NCBI GenBank assembly: GCA_003152315.1
Contig: PLZV01000051.1
Location: 62,001 to 126,000, forward strand
Direction of reading: 5' to 3'
Origin: Verrucomicrobiota bacterium
Lineage (GTDB): Bacteria > Verrucomicrobiota > Verrucomicrobiia > Palsa-1439
DNA length: 64,000 nt
Shown here: positions 50,449-57,197 of the stretch, piece by piece
Position numbering within the stretch: position 1 is the stretch's first letter
How the letters are laid out: every line of letters starts with the position of its first letter
Translations under genes and position numbers: made by a program
The notes under the pieces: model-generated
The model's database searches: none
What the model was told of the DNA's origin: nothing
What the model saw: only the letters and a program-made list of their open reading frames with translations

Positions 50449-51638
50449 GGTTTGCGTCCCTGCTCCAGTTGTCGCCGCTTTGCCCAGAATATGATCGCCA
50501 TGAGGGCCAGGAACGCCCAGATCGGCGTCAGCGCGTGTCGTTTCCAGCGTTCGATGCGCTCCAGGTCGGCGACATCGGCGAGTGTCAGCTTCACGATCTC
50601 GTCCGAGCGCTTCACGACGGGCTGTAACTGGTCCACCGCCAGCAGGTGCTGCATCGCTTCCAGTTGGGTCACTTGCGTCTTTGCTTCCTGCAGCAGCAAC
50701 TCTTCGTCATCAGTCGCCAGCCCGCGCACCGTGGCATCGTGCACCACGGTGACAGCGTTACTGCAACCGTCTTGCGCGCGGCGGATCAGGCCCGCGATAT
50801 CGTCACGCAATTGGAGTTGCTTCGGATCCTTGGCGTGACACTGGACGCACGTCTTGGCGAATAATTCCACCGACGCCTTCTGGATACCGTGGTTGCCGTG
50901 GCAACTGACGCACTCGTTGAACAAACCAGCCGCCGCAGCCTCGGCATGCGGGCTCTTCTCGAATAATTCGCGCTGGCGGACGTGACACTTGCCGCAGACC
51001 TGGCCAACCTGGGCAGTGCCCGGTGGCGTGGCGCCGTGGCTGCCGTGGCACGTGACGCAGGTCGGCGCACTGAGGTCGCCCTTCTCGAATACCATGTAGG
51101 CGTGGTAGCTGGACTTGTATTGGGTGATGATGTCGGTCGGCAGCTTGTACTCTTGCATCAACTTCACATCCCCATGGCAGCGGCCACAGGTTTGCGGGAT
51201 GTTCGTCGGATACACGTGGGCCTGCGGCGATTTGACTTTGAGAATGTCGTGGACGCCATGGCAATCGATACAAACCGCCACCTTCTGGTCGTTCTGCGCG
51301 AACAGTTGCTCGCCGTGCTTGCTGGTCTTGTAGCGGTCAAGTTGATCGGTGGGCAAACCGTAGGGATTCATCCGCCGCACGTCGCCGTGGCAACTGGCGC
51401 ATAACTCAGCGATCGCCTTCTTGTTGTCGGGACGCTTGAAATTGTCGGTGGCGTGCGCGGTGACGTCGGTCGCTTTGGGATCGCCGCCATGACAGTCCAG
51501 GCACGTCAGACCGGCCTGGGCGTGAGCACTCGGGGCGTAAAGCGCATTTTCCTTTTCGTGGCACTTGAGGCACGAAATGTCAGCGGCGGACGTGGCAGTA
51601 GCTGTGGCTACGAGCAATGCGAGCGCGACCTTGATCAC
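50445..51638 (-). CDS. Nonahaem cytochrome c with C-terminal membrane anchor
   Basis: A 397-residue protein. The signal peptide (VIKVALALLVATATATSA) is followed by nine CxxCH motifs: CLKCH, CLDCH, CASCH, CIDCH, CGRCH, CVTCH, CGKCH, CVSCH, CVQCH. A long alpha-helical region (about residues 270-365) leads to a single membrane helix near the C-terminus (HALTPIWAFLALMAIIFWA). It probably replaces cytochrome c1 as the electron acceptor of the Rieske protein. The GTG at 51638 overlaps the upstream stop (GTGA) and has GGAGG 6 bases before it; the 48-residue longer frame is rejected. Confidence 0.88.
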   Translation of the reverse strand: MIKVALALLVATATATSAADISCLKCHEKENALYAPSAHAQAGLTCLDCHGGDPKATDVTAHATDNFKRPDNKKAIAELCASCHGDVRRMNPYGLPTDQLDRYKTSKHGEQLFAQNDQKVAVCIDCHGVHDILKVKSPQAHVYPTNIPQTCGRCHGDVKLMQEYKLPTDIITQYKSSYHAYMVFEKGDLSAPTCVTCHGSHGATPPGTAQVGQVCGKCHVRQRELFEKSPHAEAAAAGLFNECVSCHGNHGIQKASVELFAKTCVQCHAKDPKQLQLRDDIAGLIRRAQDGCSNAVTVVHDATVRGLATDDEELLLQEAKTQVTQLEAMQHLLAVDQLQPVVKRSDEIVKLTLADVADLERIERWKRHALTPIWAFLALMAIIFWAKRRQLEQGRKP

Positions 51639-53146
51639 ATCGAGCCTCCGTTGTGGCACTCGCTGCATTTTTGGCCTTTCCAAGCGTCGCCCAAGTCTTC
51701 GGATGGATGCTGGAATTCGAGGCCCTGGGCACTGAGGGTTTTGAGTTCCGCCCCCGGTCCCTGAGCGATGATCGTGTGGCAACTGGTGCAGTCGGCCGAA
51801 ATGGTCTTGCCGTCAGTGCTCGTGTGTTCGCCGTCGTGGCAGCGGAAGCAGCCGGCCCATTGGAAGTGGCCGATGTTGTTCGGATATACCTTCCAACGGG
51901 ACTTCATCTCGGGAAAGAAGTTCTCGCGGTAAATCTTCTGCAATTCGTTGACCGCGCGTTGGACGGTTTCCCGGTTGGATGAACCGTACTTCTGGGAAAG
52001 TGTGTCGGCGATTTTCTTGAGGGCTTCGTTCGTGGTCTGGTAGTCCGCCGCCAGCACATCGACCGCGTTCTTCTTGATCGATGGCAGAGACGGATCGATG
52101 CGGCCCAGGGCCATCGACATATCCACGGATTCGTCGGGTGAGCGGAAGATATGTGTGGGGCGGTTGTGGCAATCGACACAGTCCATGCGCCGCATCGCTT
52201 CGGGGGTGACCTGCGGCGGTTTCAGCCTGCCTTCCTTGGCTTCGTACACAGTGACATGGCCCTGATGGTCAGTGATGCGGACCCACGGGATCTGCTGGCG
52301 TGCTTCATCGGCTGCGATGTATTCCACCTTGTTGGCGACGTTCATGTGCCAGTGGATCCCTCCCACCGGACCGTGCGTCGAATCGCCGCCGCCAACTTTG
52401 AGCAATAGTTCGACCGTCCACGGGCTGTTCTTCTCGTCGTACTTGTAATGCGTGCGGATCTTTTCGACGGCGCCGTAGAACTTCTGCGGCCAATGGCACT
52501 GTTCGCACGTCTCCTGCGCCGGCCGCAAGTTTCTAACGGGGGTCGGGATCGGGCGGGGATACTTTTCGAACAGCGCCGCGTATACTTGATAACTGCCCGA
52601 GAGTTTTGATTTCACAAACCAAGTTGCGCCCTGACCAATATGGCACTCGACGCACGTGACGCGCGCATGCGGCGAGTTCTGGTAGGCCGTGTATTCAGGT
52701 TTCATCACCGCGTGGCAGGTCTGGCCGCAGAACTGAACGGATTCGGTGAACTGATACGTGCGGTAGCTGCCGAATGCCGTGAATATCAGGAACACAAACG
52801 TGACCACCACCACGATCAGGAACGTGTTACGCTGCCGGGCCACGTTGAAGTCGATGCGCGGGTGGCGCGGGATTTCGCCCGGGGCAAGCCGGCGGCGCCG
52901 GCGGCGTTCAAGCAGCACGCCCAAGAGGATCAGGAGTAAGCCAGCGGACAGGAATGATGGCGCGACAACGTACGTCAGGATGCCCATATACGGGTTGCCG
53001 AATCCCGCATAGAAATCGATGGCGATCAGGCAGGCAACGGCGAAGAAACTGCACGCGGCGAGAATAATGCCGGAAAGGCTAATCCAATTCTGGATTAGCG
53101 ACGGCATAGCCACAGGCGCGTCAGTTCGCTGGCGAGAGTCGTTCAC
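51635..53146 (-). CDS. NapC/NirT-related 7-haem membrane cytochrome
   Basis: A 503-residue protein with three N-terminal membrane helices (about 20-42, 55-78, 108-126), two more than classical NapC. The first haem motif is CGQTCH (CX3CH) in FCGQTCHAVMKPEY, a spacing common in one NapC-like group. Six CxxCH motifs follow: CVECH, CEQCH, CVDCH, CFRCH, CTSCH, CSECH. It may oxidise quinol or connect the Rieske/b complex with the 9-haem protein. It starts with GTG at 53146, with an ATG at 53107 as alternative. A sigma-54 promoter with perfect consensus lies upstream. First gene of the Rieske/b operon. Confidence 0.85.
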   Translation of the reverse strand: MNDSRQRTDAPVAMPSLIQNWISLSGIILAACSFFAVACLIAIDFYAGFGNPYMGILTYVVAPSFLSAGLLLILLGVLLERRRRRRLAPGEIPRHPRIDFNVARQRNTFLIVVVVTFVFLIFTAFGSYRTYQFTESVQFCGQTCHAVMKPEYTAYQNSPHARVTCVECHIGQGATWFVKSKLSGSYQVYAALFEKYPRPIPTPVRNLRPAQETCEQCHWPQKFYGAVEKIRTHYKYDEKNSPWTVELLLKVGGGDSTHGPVGGIHWHMNVANKVEYIAADEARQQIPWVRITDHQGHVTVYEAKEGRLKPPQVTPEAMRRMDCVDCHNRPTHIFRSPDESVDMSMALGRIDPSLPSIKKNAVDVLAADYQTTNEALKKIADTLSQKYGSSNRETVQRAVNELQKIYRENFFPEMKSRWKVYPNNIGHFQWAGCFRCHDGEHTSTDGKTISADCTSCHTIIAQGPGAELKTLSAQGLEFQHPSEDLGDAWKGQKCSECHNGGSM

Positions 53147-53166
53147 TTCGTTTCTCGTGCAGTCTT

Positions 53167-53182
53167 AGCAACGTTAGTGCCA
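53167..53182 (-). promoter_or_regulatory. Sigma-54 promoter (perfect consensus) of the Rieske/b operon
   Basis: The minus strand reads TGGCAC-TAACG-TTGCT, then AAG, an exact match to TGGCAC-N5-TTGCW. The predicted start is at 53156, 10 bases before the GTG at 53146. Confidence 0.8.
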
Positions 53183-53292
53183 TCGCCCAGCTTTATACCA
53201 CAACCTCTTGGCTTCAAGCTCTTTCAATGAGATCCACAAGTTTGGGCCAATCGTGATCCAATGACAGAGTGACCGCCAGTAGGCCGGTTCGA

Positions 53293-53305
53293 TGACAACT
53301 CGTCA
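53293..53305. promoter_or_regulatory. TGACA-type element upstream of the Rieske/b operon
   Basis: TGACA-ACT-CGTCA sits inside the wider palindrome ATGAC-AACTC-GTCAT. The centre is at -143 from the predicted sigma-54 start. It also lies 59 bp before the divergent crp/fnr-like gene, which it might affect. Confidence 0.6.
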
Positions 53306-53363
53306 TGCGCCAACCGCTCGACAATGTCGGGCTTTGCGTGCTAGACATTCGTCGGCCAAAGCG

Positions 53364-54038
53364 ATGGATCTGACCCACTTGCTACGCAGTTGCCAGTTGT
53401 TCTCTGACCTCGACGAGCGCGAACTGGATGGCTTGCGCCAGATCGCCGTCTGTCGCGAGTATCGCAAGGGCCAGTTCGTCTTTACCGAGGGCAGCCCTTC
53501 GCGCGGAGTTCACATCGTGGTTGCCGGGACCGTGAAGATCTACCGGGTCGGGCCGGACGGTCGTGAGCGCGTATTTCACATCGTGCAGGCGGGTGACGCG
53601 TTCGCCGAAGCGGCCATGTTCATGGACGCCTATCCCGCGACCGCGGAGGCGGTGACAACCGCGACCGTAATCCTGATCGAGAAGAACGGCTTCAAACAAT
53701 TGTTGGGTCGCGACCCAAAACTGAGTTTCAAGATTATCGGAACGCTTGTGAAATGGCTGCGCCAAATGCGTGATGCGCTGACGGATCTCACGCTCAAAGA
53801 AGTTCCCGCGCGGTTCGCCAGCTACGTGCTTAGCTTGCCTGCCCCGCCTGGCAAGCCGATCAAGGTGATTATCAGCAAAACCACACTGGCGCAGATGATC
53901 GGCACTACGAAAGAAACATTCTCGCGCGTACTGGGTCGCCTCGCGGAGCATCGTGTCCTCACCTACCGTGGCGACCAGATTCGCATCCTCAACCGCAAGC
54001 GCCTGGAGAGAATCGCGCGCGGCGACGAAAAGATCTGA
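53364..54038 (+). CDS. Crp/Fnr-family transcription regulator (Dnr-like)
   Basis: A 224-residue protein. The cyclic-nucleotide-binding-like beta roll spans residues 1-115 (YRKGQFVFTEGSPSRGVHIVVAGTVKIYRVG...GDAFAEAAMFMDAYPATAEA). A long dimer helix and a winged HTH with LAQMIGTTKETFSRVLGRLAEHRVL follow. The N-terminal Fnr cysteines are absent, so it does not carry an Fnr [4Fe-4S] cluster. It could sense NO through haem like Dnr, given that NO genes follow. An FNR-type box before nnrS (55110..55123) is a likely target. The ATG at 53364 fits the start of the family; an upstream 24-residue extension is rejected. Confidence 0.88.
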   Translation: MDLTHLLRSCQLFSDLDERELDGLRQIAVCREYRKGQFVFTEGSPSRGVHIVVAGTVKIYRVGPDGRERVFHIVQAGDAFAEAAMFMDAYPATAEAVTTATVILIEKNGFKQLLGRDPKLSFKIIGTLVKWLRQMRDALTDLTLKEVPARFASYVLSLPAPPGKPIKVIISKTTLAQMIGTTKETFSRVLGRLAEHRVLTYRGDQIRILNRKRLERIARGDEKI

Positions 54039-54051
54039 CCGGCATAACCCT

Positions 54052-55089
54052 ATGAGTACTGTCACTGATCCGCTGGACATCAAGCTGCTGGGATTGCTGC
54101 AAACTGAAGTACCCCTCGTTGAGCGGCCATTTGCCACACTTGCGGACCACGTCGGAGCGAGTGAAAAGGATGTTCTCGAGCACGTACAGAATCTCAAGAC
54201 CGCCAAGGTTATCCGCCAGATCAGCGCCATCTTCGACACGCGTAGCCTCGGCTACGCATCGAGCCTCGTCGCGGCGCAGATCGACCCGTCGCGTGTGGAT
54301 GAAGCCGCGGCGATTATCAACCAACATCCCGGCGTCAGTCACAACTACTTGCGAAATCATTCCTTCAATCTCTGGTACACCATTGCCATCTCACCGCTGA
54401 GCAAGCTGGGCCTGGATAAGACGGTGGAATTGTTGCACCGCCAATCCCAAGCACTCTCGACACGATTGCTGCCCACGCTGAAATTGTTCAAGATCGGCGT
54501 TAAGTTTGATGTGGGAGGGGATTCCCGCCCCGACGATCTTGATGCGCCCACCTACACGGAAAAGAGCCGCACAACCGACACCGCGCTCACCCCGATGCAG
54601 GTGGAATTCGTCCGCATCCTGCAACGCGATTTGCCGATTACGCCAAGGCCGTTTGTCGAATATGCGAAGGAACTGGGAATGACATTGCCGGCACTGCAGG
54701 TCATGCATCGTCAATTCCTCGATTCCGGCAAGATGCGCCGGTTCGCCGCCGTGCTGCATCATCGGAGCGCTGGCTTCAGCGCGAATGCGATGGGCGTGTG
54801 GGCCGTGCCCGGCAAAGACGACGAAATAGATCGTGTCGGCGCACTGATGGCCGGTTTCCGCGCCGTCAGCCACTGCTACCGTCGACCCTCGTACCCCGAT
54901 TGGCCGTACAATATTTTCACGATGGTCCACGGCAAATCGCAGGAAGCATGCGAGCAAACCCTTGCAACCATCGCTGAAAGAGCCGCCATCCGCGAACACA
55001 GCGCGCTTTACTCGACGAAGGAGTACAAGAAAGTCCGGGTGCGCTACTTCACCCCCGATGAAGCGGTGTGGGAACGCCAGCAGGCCTGA
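54052..55089 (+). CDS. ahbAB: Fused AhbA-AhbB siroheme decarboxylase
   Basis: A 345-residue protein made of two tandem Lrp/AsnC-like modules. The first (residues 1-165) runs from LDIKLLGLLQTEVPLVERPFATLADHVG to IRQISAIFDTRSLGYASSLVA. The second (about 185-345) repeats this with FVRILQRDLPITPRPFVEYAKELG and RRFAAVLHHRSAGFSANAMGVW. The PL.ERPF and RRFAA..HHR patterns are those of AhbA/AhbB and NirDL, which decarboxylate the C12 and C18 acetates of siroheme. In many organisms the two are separate subunits; here they are one chain. With AhbC, AhbD and HemA in this window it completes the post-siroheme haem route. It would be misread as an AsnC regulator by name. Confidence 0.88.
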   Translation: MSTVTDPLDIKLLGLLQTEVPLVERPFATLADHVGASEKDVLEHVQNLKTAKVIRQISAIFDTRSLGYASSLVAAQIDPSRVDEAAAIINQHPGVSHNYLRNHSFNLWYTIAISPLSKLGLDKTVELLHRQSQALSTRLLPTLKLFKIGVKFDVGGDSRPDDLDAPTYTEKSRTTDTALTPMQVEFVRILQRDLPITPRPFVEYAKELGMTLPALQVMHRQFLDSGKMRRFAAVLHHRSAGFSANAMGVWAVPGKDDEIDRVGALMAGFRAVSHCYRRPSYPDWPYNIFTMVHGKSQEACEQTLATIAERAAIREHSALYSTKEYKKVRVRYFTPDEAVWERQQA

Positions 55090-55109
55090 GAATTTTCAAG
55101 TTGTGTTTG

Positions 55110-55123
55110 TTGACCGGCGTCAA
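55110..55123. promoter_or_regulatory. FNR/Dnr-type box upstream of nnrS
   Basis: TTGAC-CGGC-GTCAA is a perfect 5+4+5 inverted repeat with the architecture of Crp/Fnr-family boxes (TTGAT-N4-ATCAA). It lies 35 bp before the nnrS-like start. The regulator encoded at 53364 is the likely binder. Confidence 0.65.
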
Positions 55124-55132
55124 TTCGCGCTT

Positions 55133-55149
55133 CTTACACGTCGTGTAAG
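55133..55149. promoter_or_regulatory. 17-bp palindrome just upstream of nnrS
   Basis: CTTACACG-T-CGTGTAAG has perfect 8-bp arms. It ends 8 bp before the start codon and overlaps the Shine-Dalgarno region (AAGG), so binding or hairpin formation there would repress expression. No known NO-regulator motif matches exactly. Confidence 0.6.
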
Positions 55150-55157
55150 GTGTGAAC

Positions 55158-56897
55158 ATGACAAAGGCGCTGACCACCGAAGCTCCACAGCAGAGCGAAC
55201 CGATCCACCACTCGATGCTGGTCTCGGACATCAACCGGCAGTATCCGCAGTGCGGGCCGGTGTTTGAGAAGTATGGAATCGCAGGATGCGGCGGTGAGTA
55301 CGGACCGGCGGAACCGTTGTTCATTTTCGCGGCGGCGCATCGCGTGCCGTTGCGCGAATTGGTGGATGAACTGAACCGTGCGCTACGCGGCGAGTGGAAA
55401 GACGAACGCGGTGTACAGAAAACTCAAGGCATGGCGGAAGCAGCGAGTGAAACCCTTTACAAGCGGTTCGTGTTCGGGGCGTTGTTTGTCGCGCTGACGG
55501 CAGGTTTCGGTCTGGGACTCGTCAATCTCACACGGATCACCCTGGCGCAATCGTTTTACGAGATCAGCGGCGTCCTGAAACAGATTCACGGTCACGCCCA
55601 GGTTTTCGGCTGGGTCGGATTGTTTATCATGGGCGTGGCATTCCACGCGGTTCCACGGATGAAAATGCAGCCCTTACGGCACGTGCGCGCGGCAAAATGT
55701 TGCTTCGTCTTGATGCTCGTGGGCGTGCTCCTGCGCGTCCTCGCGCAACCGCTGGCCAGACACCCGGTCGGCGCGGCTGCGCTGCTAATCTCCGGCATCC
55801 TGGAGTTGGCGGCAGTTGGGTTGTTTGTGCGGTTGCTTGGCGGTGCCGTGCTGCGCTCGGAACAGGAGCGTGAGCCGTACGAGAAGTTCATTTGGACAAG
55901 TGTCGCGTGGTTCGCCATTCTCGCCATGTGGAATTTCGAAATTGTGTTCCAAATGTTCCTGAAGCGTTCGGTGGGCATTCCCGCCCTGCAGGACGCGTTG
56001 TGGATTCATGCGGCGTTCTTTGGGTTCATCGCCAACATGATTTTTGGCTTTTCACTCCGCGTGCTGCCGCATTTTCTCGGGTTGCGTGAGACGAAGACGT
56101 GGGCGGCGAACGTGGCGTTTGTGTTGTGGAACGTGGCGATCTTTCTGCGGTATCCGGTGGAGCAACTGGCCTGGGCAGCATCGGTGCTGGAAGCAATGGC
56201 CATCGTCCTCTTCGTCTGGGCTCTTGGCGTGTTTGCCCGGCGTCGCACGAAGATTGAGATCAAGGGTGTGGACAACACCTTCGTGTGGTTCGTGTACCTG
56301 GGTTACGCGTGGCTTCTCATCGCCGCCGCGACCCCGTTCCATGCCGACGTGTTCCGCCTCAGCGCGTCGTCCCGGCACACAATGGCAATCGGATTCGTCA
56401 CGCCGCTGATTTTCGGCGTGAGCTATCGCGTGTTGCCGATCTTCAACGGCGTGAACCTGTGGAGCACCCGGCTCATGCGCGTGTCATTCTGGCACCTGGC
56501 CGCGGGCAGCACGCTGGCGTTCTCGATGGCCTTGAACAATGTGTTCGGGACGACCTGGAGCTACGCGTGGTCGGGCATCGCGGGCTTTCTCGTATTCGCG
56601 GCCCTGGTGATGTTCGCGGTGAACATCGCAATGACGTTACGCACCAGGGCCGAGAAGTTCACGCGCGAATCGATTGTCAAGCTGACGACGCGCGTAACCG
56701 AATTGCTCGAAATCCATCCCGATATTCGCCCGGTGCTGATTCATGGCGGACTGGGGGGTCTCGCGGCGATGCAGCATGACCCGCCGCGCTTTGTCACCAT
56801 TGAGTTCGCGGCGCGCCGGCACGGCATCGACCCGCAGCCGCTCATCAAGCTTCTGAACGAAGAAATCCAAAGGAGAAAAAAGCATGAGTCTCATTAA
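55158..56897 (+). CDS. nnrS: NnrS-family haem/copper membrane protein with flanking DUF1858-like domains
   Basis: A 579-residue protein. Residues 18-75 form a DUF1858-like domain (MLVSDINRQYPQCGPVFEKYGIAGCGG). About twelve membrane helices follow, with the NnrS-type conserved His residues (GHAQVFGWVGLFIMGVAFH, WIHAAFFGFIANMIFGFSLRVLPHFLG, RHTMAIGFVTPLIFGVSYRVLP). A second DUF1858-like domain ends the chain (RVTELLEIHPDIRPVLIHGGLGG). NnrS protects cells during NO stress. The ATG at 55158 has AAGG 8 bases upstream; a GTG at 55152 is possible. First gene of an NO-detoxification operon. Confidence 0.88.
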   Translation: MTKALTTEAPQQSEPIHHSMLVSDINRQYPQCGPVFEKYGIAGCGGEYGPAEPLFIFAAAHRVPLRELVDELNRALRGEWKDERGVQKTQGMAEAASETLYKRFVFGALFVALTAGFGLGLVNLTRITLAQSFYEISGVLKQIHGHAQVFGWVGLFIMGVAFHAVPRMKMQPLRHVRAAKCCFVLMLVGVLLRVLAQPLARHPVGAAALLISGILELAAVGLFVRLLGGAVLRSEQEREPYEKFIWTSVAWFAILAMWNFEIVFQMFLKRSVGIPALQDALWIHAAFFGFIANMIFGFSLRVLPHFLGLRETKTWAANVAFVLWNVAIFLRYPVEQLAWAASVLEAMAIVLFVWALGVFARRRTKIEIKGVDNTFVWFVYLGYAWLLIAAATPFHADVFRLSASSRHTMAIGFVTPLIFGVSYRVLPIFNGVNLWSTRLMRVSFWHLAAGSTLAFSMALNNVFGTTWSYAWSGIAGFLVFAALVMFAVNIAMTLRTRAEKFTRESIVKLTTRVTELLEIHPDIRPVLIHGGLGGLAAMQHDPPRFVTIEFAARRHGIDPQPLIKLLNEEIQRRKKHESH

Positions 56898-57168
56898 GAC
56901 GATCAAAGAGAAGTTCGCGGCCCATCGTGAAGGCGGTTGTTGTTGCGGCCACGGCCAATCGCATACGCAAGCAGCGCCGAAGACAATCACCAAAGACATG
57001 ATCGTGCGCGAAGTGGCGGACCGTTGGCCACAGACGGTCGCGGTTTTCGGCGATCACAAAGTGGACTTCTGTTGCGGCGGGGCACACTCCATTGAGCAGA
57101 CGGCTCGCGCTCGCGGTTGTCAGGACATCGACGGGTTGGTCGCAGACTTGAATCGGGCAATCCAGTAA
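56884..57168 (+). CDS. ScdA-N (DUF542) domain protein, RIC/YtfE-like fragment
   Basis: A 94-residue protein. A Cys/His-rich start (GGCCCGHGQSH) is followed by a DUF542 domain: VREVADRWPQTVAVFGDHKVDFCCGGAHSIEQTARARG. In YtfE/ScdA this domain precedes a diiron haemerythrin domain that repairs iron-sulfur clusters after NO damage. Here the haemerythrin part is absent. The gene overlaps nnrS by 14 bp and lies 29 bp before the NO reductase gene. A role in Fe delivery or NO stress repair is inferred from context. Confidence 0.85.
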   Translation: MSLIKTIKEKFAAHREGGCCCGHGQSHTQAAPKTITKDMIVREVADRWPQTVAVFGDHKVDFCCGGAHSIEQTARARGCQDIDGLVADLNRAIQ

Positions 57169-57197
57169 ACACCGATTTCCAAACGGAGGGGGTTTTC

